From CANMXU01 sp052030545 (GTDB lineage: Bacteria > Pseudomonadota > Gammaproteobacteria > Enterobacterales > Alteromonadaceae): a stretch of 64,000 nt of DNA. A program made the translations under genes and the position numbers. The notes under the pieces were generated by a model. It saw only the letters and a list, made by a program, of their open reading frames with translations. It was not told where the DNA came from and did no database searches. Positions 52,044 to 60,685 of the stretch are shown in pieces (the first letter of the stretch is position 1; the number at the start of each line of letters is the position of its first letter). The stretch is taken from the NCBI RefSeq assembly GCF_052030545.1, contig NZ_JBPDIH010000001.1, positions 124,001 to 188,000 on the forward strand. Reading direction: 5' to 3'.

Positions 52044-52421
52044 CTAATGAGACAAAAACTGTTGATAGGCACTGCTTCCTATGCCAGTTAATTCGCCATT
52101 TTCAAAAACCAGAGGTGTACATTCATCTTGAGTGGTAATACCGTCAGACTTCATATGCTGAGTACGGTAAAACATAACTTGATAATAGGTGTCGTTGCGT
52201 TTTTTAGCTTCGGTAATGTCGGGGCTACCTAATTGCTCTATGGCTTGCTCAAAGGTGAATTGGTCGACTTTTAACTTGCCAATAAACTGACGATTATAGG
52301 TTTCACGATCTTCCCATTTCATGTTTGAAGGGCTGTCATCATAAAATGTCATGACTAATAAAACAAAAACACCGTAGGCGGCTAACGCTAATAAAATACG
52401 GGTGATGACTTTCTTATTCAT
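52044..52421 (-). CDS. DUF3192 family protein with N-terminal anchor
   Basis: This 125-residue protein has one N-terminal membrane anchor (about 7-25). The DUF3192 signature is TYYQVMFYRTQHMKSDGITTQDECTPLVFENGELTG. It is a paralog of the lipoprotein at 58749, which shares the VLFYRTQ..KDGVTSKDECTPLIF block. The function is unknown. It is a single gene on the minus strand. Confidence 0.85.
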   Translation of the reverse strand: MNKKVITRILLALAAYGVFVLLVMTFYDDSPSNMKWEDRETYNRQFIGKLKVDQFTFEQAIEQLGSPDITEAKKRNDTYYQVMFYRTQHMKSDGITTQDECTPLVFENGELTGIGSSAYQQFLSH

Positions 52422-52529
52422 TGTGATCCTGCGTTTAGTTTACCTAAGTGTTTTGACACTTTATTAACAAGCTTAACTATAAGTGAAAAATAATTAAAGC
52501 CCAGTCTACCTGTCGTAAAAATATGTAAC

Positions 52530-53375
52530 TTAATCGTGATTACCTGCAACTTGTTTATCAGCGTTGTCGGTTTGATTATATTCTAAGCGAATATCTTTGA
52601 GGTTAAAGCCAAGTGGGATGTCTTGCTTTAATGACAGTAGTTGACGGCTTAGATTGATTTGTTCACTGGAGTCTTGCAATTTTTCTGCGACTGATTTTTT
52701 CAGATCTTGTGCTGATAATATTGCTTCTAACGAGCCATATTGATTGAGCAATGATGACGCCGTAACTTGGCCTATACCCGCAACACCTGGAATTTTATTG
52801 GTATTGTCACCGGTTAACGTCCATAAATCCAAAAGTTGGTTAGACTTTACACCAAACTTTTGCTCTACATGTTGGTTATCTAAATAGCGACGATGAAAAT
52901 AATCGTACACTTCAATGTTGTGATTGAGCAAAGATAAAAAGCTTTTATCGGTAGAGACAATTGTCGCTTTTTGTCCTTTTAGTGCCACTTTAACCGCTAA
53001 GGTGGCAATTAAGTCATCTGCTTCATCTTGTTCTGACACTAAGGAGTCGATGCCAATATTCATAAATTCGTCTTGAATATCGGTCAAACTTGCCTCTAAA
53101 TGAGCAGGCATTTTTTTGCGACCTTTTTTGTAGTCAGGGTAGAGCTGATAGCGCCAACAAGGTTGCTTACTATCAAATACCGCTAGCATATGAGTTGGCT
53201 GCAAGGTTTCAATTATTTTTTCCATCGCCTGAGAGCTAGCACGCATGGTATTAAAAATAACTTGTTTTACCGTGTTTTCAGCCAATTCATTGTTTAACAA
53301 AAAAGGGCGCTCTTGCACTGCGTATATGCGGCGAATTAAATTTAGTGCATCGATTAATACTAAGTGTGCCGACAT
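52530..53375 (-). CDS. xni: Flap endonuclease Xni (ExoIX)
   Basis: Xni belongs to the 5'-3' exonuclease/flap endonuclease family related to the N-terminal domain of DNA polymerase I. The 281 residues carry LVLIDALNLIRRIYA, the acidic cluster in SEQDEADDLIATLA, and the helix-hairpin-helix GVAGIGQVTASSLL. E. coli Xni has about 251 residues, so a tail of around 25 residues extends it here. It begins one base after the end of ppnN, in the E. coli order. Confidence 0.92.
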   Translation of the reverse strand: MSAHLVLIDALNLIRRIYAVQERPFLLNNELAENTVKQVIFNTMRASSQAMEKIIETLQPTHMLAVFDSKQPCWRYQLYPDYKKGRKKMPAHLEASLTDIQDEFMNIGIDSLVSEQDEADDLIATLAVKVALKGQKATIVSTDKSFLSLLNHNIEVYDYFHRRYLDNQHVEQKFGVKSNQLLDLWTLTGDNTNKIPGVAGIGQVTASSLLNQYGSLEAILSAQDLKKSVAEKLQDSSEQINLSRQLLSLKQDIPLGFNLKDIRLEYNQTDNADKQVAGNHD

Positions 53376-54725
53376 TTAATCGCCTCGAACGACTTGATAA
53401 CAAGGAATGTATTCGCTGCCAGGCAGTTTCATTCTTTGCTGTTTAACAAAAGAAGCTAATAGTTTATCCATGCGCTCCATAATATCTTTTTGCCCGGAAA
53501 TATGAAACGGGCCATGTTTTCGAATAGCTTTAATACCTGATGATTTTACATTGCCAGCAACGATCCCTGAAAATACGCGACGTAAATTCGCAGCAAGTGT
53601 TGCAGTATCAAGCTCGGTGCTTATTTCAAGTGCCGCCATATTTTCATGGGTTGGCTCGAATGGTTTTTGAAAGTCGGGTTCGATAACAAGCGACCAGTTA
53701 AAATGGTAGGAGTCACCTGCAAATTTTCTGTAGGTAAGCACTTCTTCTAGCCCCGTTTTTAAAGCGGTGGCAACGGCTTGTGGGTCATCAATAATTATTT
53801 GGTAAAGCTGCTGCGCTGTTTCACCAAGTGTTGCACCTATAAAGCTATCGATTTCTTCAAAGTAAGCAGCGCTTTCTTTTGGACCCGTTAATATAATCGG
53901 CAATTTTTGCGCTTGGTTTTTACTGTTAAGCATAATGCCTAAAATATACAGTAACTCTTCTGCAGTGCCAGCGCCACCTGGGAAAATAATAATGCCGTGC
54001 GAGACACGAACAAAACTTTCCAAACGTTTTTCGATATCTGGCATGATCACCAGTTCATTGACAATTGGGTTAGGGGGCTCAGCCGCAATAATACTAGGCT
54101 CAGTAAGTCCTAAATAACGACCTTCTTTAATTCGCTGTTTTGCATGCCCTATGGTCGCCCCTTTCATCGGGCCTTTCATTGCGCCAGGACCACAACCGGT
54201 ACAAATATTAAAACCACGTAACCCTAAGTGATAGCCGACAGCTTTTGTGTATTTATATTCATTTTGATTAATTGAGTGGCCACCCCAGCAGGTAATTAAA
54301 TTAGGGTCTGTTTCGGGTTTAATCACTTGGGCATTACGAAGAATATCAAAGGTGATATGCGTGATTTGTTCAGATGAAAAATTATTACTGTGATATCTAT
54401 GATTGATAAATAAAATATCGCGTAAAACAGCAGATAAATGCTCTTGAATACCACGAATGATCTTACCATCAACAAAAGCATGCTCCGGTGGGTTGGTTAA
54501 GTCGAGCTTAACACCACGTTCACGTCTTAATACTTGAATATTAAAGTCTAAATATTGTTGATAGATTTGCTCGGCATCATCAGTGTGACTACCCGCGTTT
54601 AACACCGCTAAAGAGCAGTTTCGGTAGAGTTGATATAAGTCGCTAGTGACAGATTGCTGGAGTTGATCAACTTCGAGTTGAGACAACAAATTCATATTAC
54701 CAACAGGATTTATTTGGGTATGCAT
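53376..54725 (-). CDS. ppnN: Pyrimidine/purine nucleotide 5'-monophosphate nucleosidase PpnN
   Basis: PpnN (YgdH) cleaves nucleotide monophosphates to base and ribose-5-phosphate and is activated by ppGpp. The 449 residues start with MHTQINPVGNMNLLSQLEVD, like E. coli (454 residues). The Lonely Guy motif PGGAGTAEE and TGCGPGAMKGPMKGA form the catalytic core. The start at 54725 has AGGAG just upstream; a longer frame adds seven residues. It precedes xni. Confidence 0.93.
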   Translation of the reverse strand: MHTQINPVGNMNLLSQLEVDQLQQSVTSDLYQLYRNCSLAVLNAGSHTDDAEQIYQQYLDFNIQVLRRERGVKLDLTNPPEHAFVDGKIIRGIQEHLSAVLRDILFINHRYHSNNFSSEQITHITFDILRNAQVIKPETDPNLITCWGGHSINQNEYKYTKAVGYHLGLRGFNICTGCGPGAMKGPMKGATIGHAKQRIKEGRYLGLTEPSIIAAEPPNPIVNELVIMPDIEKRLESFVRVSHGIIIFPGGAGTAEELLYILGIMLNSKNQAQKLPIILTGPKESAAYFEEIDSFIGATLGETAQQLYQIIIDDPQAVATALKTGLEEVLTYRKFAGDSYHFNWSLVIEPDFQKPFEPTHENMAALEISTELDTATLAANLRRVFSGIVAGNVKSSGIKAIRKHGPFHISGQKDIMERMDKLLASFVKQQRMKLPGSEYIPCYQVVRGD

Positions 54726-54828
54726 AATCGACTCCTTTGACAACATAGAAAATTAAGGCTTACTCGTGGTAAAAAAGACATGGGAATATAAATGAAAGTA
54801 AGCCCCTTGATATAAATGCTAGATGTAA

Positions 54829-56433
54829 TTACTCGATATAAATAACTTGGTTTTTCCCGTCGGCTTTCGCTTGATACAAAGCTTGGTCGGCACGTTCAAA
54901 AGAAATATGAACATTGTCACTTTCTTTAATATGTGTAGCGCCAACAGAGGTTGTTATGCTCACTTTATTATTTTTAAATTTAAACGGTAATCGTGATATG
55001 TGTGTTTTTAGTTTATTGAGCTTTGTCATTAATTGCTTTTTATTTAAGCCAGAAAACACTAATACAAACTCTTCACCACCATAACGGGCAATAAACCCTT
55101 CATCGCCAATTTGCTTGGTTAAAGTATTGGCGATAACTTGTAACGTTTTATCACCTGCGGTATGGCCATAGGTATCATTAATGCGTTTAAAGTTATCTAA
55201 ATCGACCACAACAATGGCAAGTTCAAATGGCGTATGATGAAAACGCACAATTTGCTGAGCAAAATAGTCGTCAAAAGCTGCGCGATTATTGAGTTTAGTC
55301 AGCGCGTCTTGTAAGCTTTTTAGCTTTTGGTCTTCGATACGCTTTTTGAATGTTTCGCCTTGCTGCTCTAACTCATTAACTTTGTCTTTCATGCTAGCAA
55401 GTTGAGTTTCAATCTCTTTTTGCTGCTGCTTTTCAAATGCAGACTTAAGCTCAATGGTATTGACAATTGCATGTAACTTGCCATTAATGTCTACTTTAAT
55501 TTTAGCTAAAGATGTTGCTTTATCAACAACTTCCGTCATTTCTTTAATTTGCTTATCAAGCTGACTGTTTAATTTAGCATGGGTCGCTTTCGATTTATTA
55601 GAGACCGAAATTGTATTGCTAACCGCATTTTGTACCGTGCTTAATGTATCGCTAAGCGTTGATAAAAAAGTACGCGCGGTTTTACGTTCTTGTCTAAATT
55701 CTGCAATGATCAAGTTAAATACGTGGGTGAAATTTTCCAGTAAAAAATCCACTGGCATATCACTATCGAGCTTTAACTTAATTTCAGAAAGCTGTTTGTC
55801 GTAGCCGTTAGAAAGTTCAAGTTGACTAATAAGCGCGATCAACTTGTCTATGATGGGCTTTAATTCAGCAGTATTGTCTTCTACTTCAGTGGTAGCAGTT
55901 TGTTTGTTATTAATGCTTGCTAACAATCCACCTTTTGGAATATCTGTTTTCGCTTTTAAGGCTGTATCGTAAAACTCAATTAACGTGCGTAATAAGGGAA
56001 CGTATTGCACAATTGCATCTTTGCTTTCTTCACATTCAGATAAGAAAGCACGGAGCTCCCTGCGAAGAGTTGGTGGTAGGCCGTTAGTTTTTTGTAAAGC
56101 GGTACCAGCATGAGTCAGTTCTTGGTGAAGTTGATGAAGATTAACTTCATTCACTTTCGAGTGTTGTTGCAATAACTGGCTAATGACACCAATTTGATGT
56201 TCAATTTCAGATAAGGGTGCAGACTTATTAAGCATTGAACGTAAATTAGCGAGTTTGTTGTCTAGTTCAAGGTCGATACCTTTACAGACTTGGCTAAGTT
56301 TACCGATAAATTGAATAAGTAAAGAAGTTTGCGTTTTAAAGTCTGACTCTAAAATGGCGCGCGAGCTTACAGCAGACTCTAACTTCCTTTTTAAGCGCTC
56401 GACTTGATCAAGAGGCTTTAACTTGTCGTTCAT
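54829..56433 (-). CDS. Diguanylate cyclase with long helical N-terminus
   Basis: This 534-residue protein has an N-terminal region of about 360 residues, largely alpha-helical and coiled coil (repeated Glu/Lys/Gln helices with QLEKQIKEMTEVV-like segments), and a GGDEF domain at about 375-530. The active motif is RYGGEEF. In place of an RxxD I-site it has GDEG, so no product inhibition is expected by this site. No membrane segment is seen. The ATG at 56433 (MNDKLKPLDQ) is preferred over a longer frame. c-di-GMP synthesis is the likely role. Confidence 0.85.
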   Translation of the reverse strand: MNDKLKPLDQVERLKRKLESAVSSRAILESDFKTQTSLLIQFIGKLSQVCKGIDLELDNKLANLRSMLNKSAPLSEIEHQIGVISQLLQQHSKVNEVNLHQLHQELTHAGTALQKTNGLPPTLRRELRAFLSECEESKDAIVQYVPLLRTLIEFYDTALKAKTDIPKGGLLASINNKQTATTEVEDNTAELKPIIDKLIALISQLELSNGYDKQLSEIKLKLDSDMPVDFLLENFTHVFNLIIAEFRQERKTARTFLSTLSDTLSTVQNAVSNTISVSNKSKATHAKLNSQLDKQIKEMTEVVDKATSLAKIKVDINGKLHAIVNTIELKSAFEKQQQKEIETQLASMKDKVNELEQQGETFKKRIEDQKLKSLQDALTKLNNRAAFDDYFAQQIVRFHHTPFELAIVVVDLDNFKRINDTYGHTAGDKTLQVIANTLTKQIGDEGFIARYGGEEFVLVFSGLNKKQLMTKLNKLKTHISRLPFKFKNNKVSITTSVGATHIKESDNVHISFERADQALYQAKADGKNQVIYIE

Positions 56434-56658
56434 ATACGCAATGTACCTTTGTGACGATCCATTATAAACAATTGCCATTTACGTTATGCTGCAATAGCGA
56501 TTGATGTATGCAAAGCTGTGAACAATTCAAATTTTCAGTGCTTTATCATTACCTTCATTGTAAACACAACCATCAAAAATGTCAGTAAACTCGTTTAATA
56601 TTTAACATTTTTTTGACCCAATCAATATTAAGGTTAACGTTTAATACGAATTAGTCTG

Positions 56659-57513
56659 TTATTGGCGCAAGGTTCTTAAGTCTGGTGCTATATTATCGTC
56701 GGTAGAGCGATAAGGATTTATATCTAAACCACCGCGTCTAGTATAGCGTGCAAATACAGTTAACTGTGTTAATTGACAATATTTTTGTAAATCGCAAAAA
56801 ATTCGCTCAACGCATTGCTCGTGAAACTCATTATGTTGTCGAAATGAAATGATGTACCTAAGTAGTGCTTCTTCGGAAATCTCTTTCCCTTGATAGCTTA
56901 TATATAGGCTTGCCCAGTCGGGTTGGTTGGTAATTAAGCAGTTTGACTTTAATAAATGACTGACCAAATGAACGTTCTTTATGTCGTCGTTTTCATTTGT
57001 TTGCGCCCCTTCTAAAATACTCGCGTCAAACTCATAATTATCGATACTAATATCAAGATCATCGATACATTTTGCTGAACTTGGTGCAATTGCTAATGCA
57101 GGGCATTGGTCAACCGCAAAAAGGCGCACTTGGGCAACGCCTTGGCAAGTATTGGAAAGATCGTTAGTTAGCGTTTGCTTAACGAGTTCTTTTGAGGCGA
57201 ATTTACTTTGGTTAAAGCTATTTAAATAAAGCTTAAATGATTTTGACTCAACAATATTGACACTAGAGCAAGGAAAACGAAATTCGGCAACGGCAACGAC
57301 AGGTTTGCCTTTACTGTTGAGCCAAGATAATTCATAGCCATACCAAACATCTTCGCCGTGGAAGGGAAGTTCTGCTGCATTTAGCGCTAAGTCATTACGA
57401 TTTAAGCTTCTTGGTACTGCTTGCAGTAGGTTTGCATCATAATTGCTACAATACTGAGTTGTTTTACCTAAAGTTAATTTGTTAAGCTCTGTGGCGTTTT
57501 GATAAGTAGTCAT
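56659..57513 (-). CDS. queF: NADPH-dependent 7-cyano-7-deazaguanine reductase QueF
   Basis: QueF reduces the nitrile preQ0 to preQ1 in queuosine synthesis. The 284 residues fit the long, two-domain YqcD subfamily. The catalytic Cys lies in FRFPCSSVNIVESKSFKLYL and the C-terminal HEQCVERIFCDLQ has the conserved His and Glu. It is divergent from syd as in E. coli. Confidence 0.95.
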   Translation of the reverse strand: MTTYQNATELNKLTLGKTTQYCSNYDANLLQAVPRSLNRNDLALNAAELPFHGEDVWYGYELSWLNSKGKPVVAVAEFRFPCSSVNIVESKSFKLYLNSFNQSKFASKELVKQTLTNDLSNTCQGVAQVRLFAVDQCPALAIAPSSAKCIDDLDISIDNYEFDASILEGAQTNENDDIKNVHLVSHLLKSNCLITNQPDWASLYISYQGKEISEEALLRYIISFRQHNEFHEQCVERIFCDLQKYCQLTQLTVFARYTRRGGLDINPYRSTDDNIAPDLRTLRQ

Positions 57514-57568
57514 AGTTTACAATTGCTGCTGCTTTATATTCCCCTATTTTAAAGGAACTCTTGGCTCG

Positions 57569-58141
57569 ATGAAAATAACTAATCCCGCTTTATCTGAAAT
57601 AATATGGCAAACAGCGCAGAAATACCTGCAAGCTTACCGTGAAAAGTTCTCTCACTTACCTTTAATCGAAAAAGATGAACAATGGTTGTCACCTTGCGAG
57701 CAAGAAACCTTCGATGATAAACACATCACCTGGCAGCCAGTTAACGACATTGAAGCACTAGATTTTGACAATGTTGAGCAAGCGCTTGAAATGACGTTAC
57801 ACGACGATATAAAAACGTATTTTACTTCTATCTATAGTGACGCATTGTCGATGAGTTGCGCTGATGGCGGGTTAGATTTGTTATTTGCTTGGAATAAAGA
57901 TGACTTTGAACGTCTGCAAGGTAACATTATTGGTCATATCATCATGAAGAAAAAGCTAAAACAAGCGTTGACCGTGTTTATTGCGGCAACCGATGATGAT
58001 GAGCATATTATTTCAGTAAATAATGACACCGGAGAAGTTTGGGTTGAACGAGTGGGGAAAGAACCTCATAAAAAATTGGCAGAGTCTTTAGCTGAGTTTT
58101 TATCAACCTTATCACCTGATTTTTCAAAGTTTAGTGACTAA
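57569..58141 (+). CDS. syd: SecY-interacting protein Syd
   Basis: Syd is a cytoplasmic protein that binds SecY and proofreads the translocon. The 190 residues match family length. The blocks LSMSCADGGLDLLFAWNKDDFERLQGN and ISVNNDTGEVWVERVGKEPHKKLAESLAEFL are visible (key CADGG, RLQGN and GEVWVE). It is divergent from queF by 55 bp, as in E. coli. Confidence 0.93.
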   Translation: MKITNPALSEIIWQTAQKYLQAYREKFSHLPLIEKDEQWLSPCEQETFDDKHITWQPVNDIEALDFDNVEQALEMTLHDDIKTYFTSIYSDALSMSCADGGLDLLFAWNKDDFERLQGNIIGHIIMKKKLKQALTVFIAATDDDEHIISVNNDTGEVWVERVGKEPHKKLAESLAEFLSTLSPDFSKFSD

Positions 58142-58212
58142 CCCCGTCGTTCCTACATGCTATTTAACTAGCATCGCTTAAGCATGCTTATCAATAAAAA
58201 GTACTGCTTAAG

Positions 58213-58545
58213 TTATTTCATCTTAGTTAACAACAATGCGACTTGTTCTTTTAACTGCGCAACTTCTTGTTGAAGGGGCGCTATTGCTAAAGCAATGGCT
58301 TGTTGTATTTCTTGCTCCTTCGCTGTTGCTAGATTCGTGCTCGCTTTAGTTTCTGTCGTTGCTTGGTTCGCTGTCGCGATAAACTCAGGATCATGTTGCC
58401 ATGTTTTTAGCGTCTGAATAATAGTTGGCAATGGTACTTGCTGCGTTAACTTGGTTTTGACCAAAGCAACACTTGGCTTTTTACCTTGATTGGCAAGGCG
58501 ATTGGCTATGATTAAAATTTCATCAGATATTGTCATTTTGCTCAC
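58213..58545 (-). CDS. Small protein with KfrA-like N-terminal DNA-binding look
   Basis: This 110-residue protein starts with SDEILIIANRLANQGKKPSVALVKTKL, which resembles the winged-helix start of KfrA-type proteins, and ends with a coiled coil of heptad pattern (IAPLQQEVAQLKEQVALLLTKMK). KfrA proteins are DNA-binding and coiled coil. The resemblance is by eye, and a similar gene is found in other Alteromonadales chromosomes. It is convergent with syd. Confidence 0.5.
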   Translation of the reverse strand: MSKMTISDEILIIANRLANQGKKPSVALVKTKLTQQVPLPTIIQTLKTWQHDPEFIATANQATTETKASTNLATAKEQEIQQAIALAIAPLQQEVAQLKEQVALLLTKMK

Positions 58546-58748
58546 TTGCTAAGTGGAATTAACTAAATTTGCGATATTTTAGCCAATTTTACTAAGTTTG
58601 TCTTGTTTGAATTTTACGTGGATTTAAAAAACTCTTTTATATCAATAGATTAAAAAGTTGGTTTGGTTGTTGCTGATACTGGTTAGCGGTTAGTTAACAT
58701 GTCGCTAACCTAGTGACTTATTACCAATTAATTTAGAGAGAGTATCAA

Positions 58749-59123
58749 ATGAAAAAATCTGTATTAGCTTTACTTGTCGCAGCGCCATTGGCGTTATCTT
58801 TATCAGGCTGTGTTGTTAAAATTGGTGATGACGCAGGTAATGGTCATGGCTTTTCTGCTGACTTTGAAGATCGTGAGTATTCCAATCGAAAAAAAATCTC
58901 TAAGCTAGTGCCGGAAACAAGTATTCATGCGGTGCAAAAAGAGTTTGGTATTGCCGACTTTAATGAAGTTTACCAAAAAGATGGTGAAAACGTTCAAGTG
59001 CTTTTTTATCGAACACAGCGTGCGCATAAAGATGGAGTAACGTCGAAAGATGAATGTACGCCGCTAATTTTCAAAAATAATGTCTTGGTTAGCTGGGGCG
59101 ACACGGCGTTTCAACAGCTTTAA
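58749..59123 (+). CDS. DUF3192 lipoprotein
   Basis: This 124-residue lipoprotein has a signal ending in LSGC. The DUF3192 block is VQVLFYRTQRAHKDGVTSKDECTPLIFKNN, so it is a paralog of the anchored protein at 52044 with a different N-terminus. The role is unknown. The GAGGAAG/CTTCCTC arms at 59137-59162 could terminate it but lack a clear T-run. The start follows GAGAG. Confidence 0.85.
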   Translation: MKKSVLALLVAAPLALSLSGCVVKIGDDAGNGHGFSADFEDREYSNRKKISKLVPETSIHAVQKEFGIADFNEVYQKDGENVQVLFYRTQRAHKDGVTSKDECTPLIFKNNVLVSWGDTAFQQL

Positions 59124-59269
59124 TTTGGTTTAATTTGAGGAAGGAATTTGTTTTTCTTCCTCCTTCCTGTTCTATTTCCCATCTTTCTTTTGTGTTTGAC
59201 CTCATATAAAAATTCCTGCTATTGTGGTTAAAATAACAACAACATCTATAAAGATAAGGGGGAAATTTA

Positions 59270-59911
59270 ATGACTAGTGTATTAACCGAAAAACCCAAGG
59301 CTGATATCAAAGCGATATATTTAACGGCGGAAGATTTAAAATTAGCGGCCTCTTTGTTATATCAAGCCTATCATGACGATCCTGTTTTTTTAGAAATTTT
59401 TAATAGCGAAAAAGAAGACTATGAGCAAAGACTAAGAGCTTCCATTCGTGAAGAACTTAGTGTCTTTTGGCAAGCAAAGCAACCAATGATAGGTTTGTAC
59501 CTTGGTGAAGCTATGGTTGGCGTTGCCTGCTTAAATGCGCCTGGTGACGGTGTTGGCTCTGAACGTTTTTGGCACTGGCGTCTTAAAATGTTATTAAGTG
59601 CTGGGTACTTTAGTACTAAACAAATGATTGAAAAAGAGAACATCATTTTATCTGCAATACCGTTAAAAAAATTCCATATGCTTTCGTTTATCGCCATTCA
59701 CCCTTTACATCAGCAGCATGGTTTTGGGCATTACTTATTGGCAGCGGTAAATACTGTGCTTGATGATCACCCTGAAAGTGAAGGGGTTGCTGTATTTGCG
59801 ACTACAGATAAATACCGGACATTTTTTAGCGATGTTAATTATGAAATTGTTAATGAGGTTAATGTTGGTAAAGTGTCTGGCGCTTTGATGATCCATTATC
59901 GGCAACAGTAA
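59270..59911 (+). CDS. GNAT-family acetyltransferase
   Basis: This 213-residue protein is of the GNAT fold. The acetyl-CoA motif lies in IAIHPLHQQHGFGHYLLAAV and a beta strand with LYLGEAMVGVACL precedes it. FFSDVNYEIVNEV near the end is the usual closing pair. The substrate is unknown. The start has a strong AAGGGGGAA site. A terminator follows. Confidence 0.8.
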   Translation: MTSVLTEKPKADIKAIYLTAEDLKLAASLLYQAYHDDPVFLEIFNSEKEDYEQRLRASIREELSVFWQAKQPMIGLYLGEAMVGVACLNAPGDGVGSERFWHWRLKMLLSAGYFSTKQMIEKENIILSAIPLKKFHMLSFIAIHPLHQQHGFGHYLLAAVNTVLDDHPESEGVAVFATTDKYRTFFSDVNYEIVNEVNVGKVSGALMIHYRQQ

Positions 59912-59959
59912 CAACTGTGAATTAACAACATAATTTCAATTAAAATATTGTTCCATGAC

Positions 59960-59990
59960 AAAGGCGTGCTCATACTGTGCACGCCTTTTG
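59960..59990 (+). terminator. Terminator after the GNAT gene
   Basis: AAAGGCGTGC (59960-59969) and GCACGCCTTT (59979-59988) form a perfect 10-bp stem with a 9-base loop and a T-run. Confidence 0.85.
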
Positions 59991-60051
59991 TTTGATTATT
60001 CCTCAGTATATTTTTAGCGTGAAGTCATCTAGTTCCTATTTGTACCCTCTT

Positions 60052-60073
60052 GATGTAAGACATGTCTCACATC
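60052..60073 (+). promoter_or_regulatory. GacA/UvrY-type upstream activating box for the CsrB-like RNA
   Basis: TGTAAG-ACATGT-CTCACA (60054-60071) matches the GacA/UvrY consensus TGTAAG-N6-CTTACA with one mismatch, inside a nearly perfect 22-bp palindrome. It lies about 180 bp upstream of the predicted RNA start, as for UvrY sites of csrB genes. A second dyad TGTGAGA...TGTCTCAT (60076-60099) may be an extra half site. Confidence 0.75.
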
Positions 60074-60228
60074 GTTGTGAGATATAAATGTGTCTCATGT
60101 TGTTAATCGCCTGTTAGCTTTTGTTAAGTTGTTGTTTTTAATGTTTAATGTATGTTCTTTAGAAATTTTATTACTGCTGGGGTGAGGAATATTTTCGAGT
60201 TAGTCATTCGAAAAAAAGTTCAATAACG

Positions 60229-60234
60229 TAATAT
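60229..60234 (+). promoter_or_regulatory. Candidate -10 of the CsrB-like RNA
   Basis: TAATAT lies seven to eight bases before the predicted +1. No good -35 (60206-60211 reads ATTCGA) is present, as expected for an activator-dependent promoter. Confidence 0.45.
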
Positions 60235-60241
60235 TAACCAT

Positions 60242-60566
60242 GTCAGGACGACACGAGTTTTGGAAAACTTGCCTTAATGGATGATGATGGAAACTTCTAG
60301 GATTGAAGTTAAGTAACTAGGATAAGTTACAACATGGATGTAAAAGGATTGGCTAATGGACATAAGCCGTCAGGAAGACAAATAATAGCTTAAGGAAGAC
60401 GCTAGCATATTTAGAATAATTTGCGGCTTAGGATAGCCAATGGAAGTGAAAGGATTTACTAGGATAGACTACGGATAGTTTTCATGGAAGATCAGGGATG
60501 CTAAATTTGCAGGATGCAATATATAAGCTAGTTATTGAGATGCGGCTCTTAGAGCCGCATTTTTTT
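60242..60566 (+). ncRNA. csrB: CsrB-family regulatory RNA (CsrA sponge)
   Basis: This about 325-base RNA is not covered by any gene. It begins GTCAGGACGACACG, as in RsmY/CsrB types, and contains about 19 GGA motifs between 60246 and 60514, many as AGGA or TGGA in candidate loops. CsrB-family RNAs titrate the translation regulator CsrA by exactly such repeated GGA sites. It ends in a perfect 9-bp stem (60540-60548 with 60552-60560) and a T-run. A GacA/UvrY box lies about 180 bp upstream. The order in the genome is between the GNAT gene and a DUF805 gene. Exact ends are estimates from the sequence. Confidence 0.88.
60540..60566 (+). terminator. Terminator of the CsrB-like RNA
   Basis: ATGCGGCTC (60540-60548) and GAGCCGCAT (60552-60560) form a perfect 9-bp stem with TTA loop and T7. 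Confidence 0.92.
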
Positions 60567-60685
60567 ATGTCTTTTTTCTAATTCTTTTTCTAAGGTTTAG
60601 CCTTAGATGTTCAAGTAAAAGATAGCCGCCTTTTACTTACCCGCTAGTTGAATTTATCGAACTGGCAGAATTCTGAAAGCCCTCA

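Noticed and set aside
59137..59162. GAGGAAG/CTTCCTC as terminator of DUF3192
   Set aside because: The stem is fine but the following sequence is C/T mixed with no clean T-run; kept only as remark.
60001..60240. Small gene in the region before the CsrB-like RNA
   Set aside because: No frame with start and ribosome site of useful length; contents are better explained by regulatory sites.
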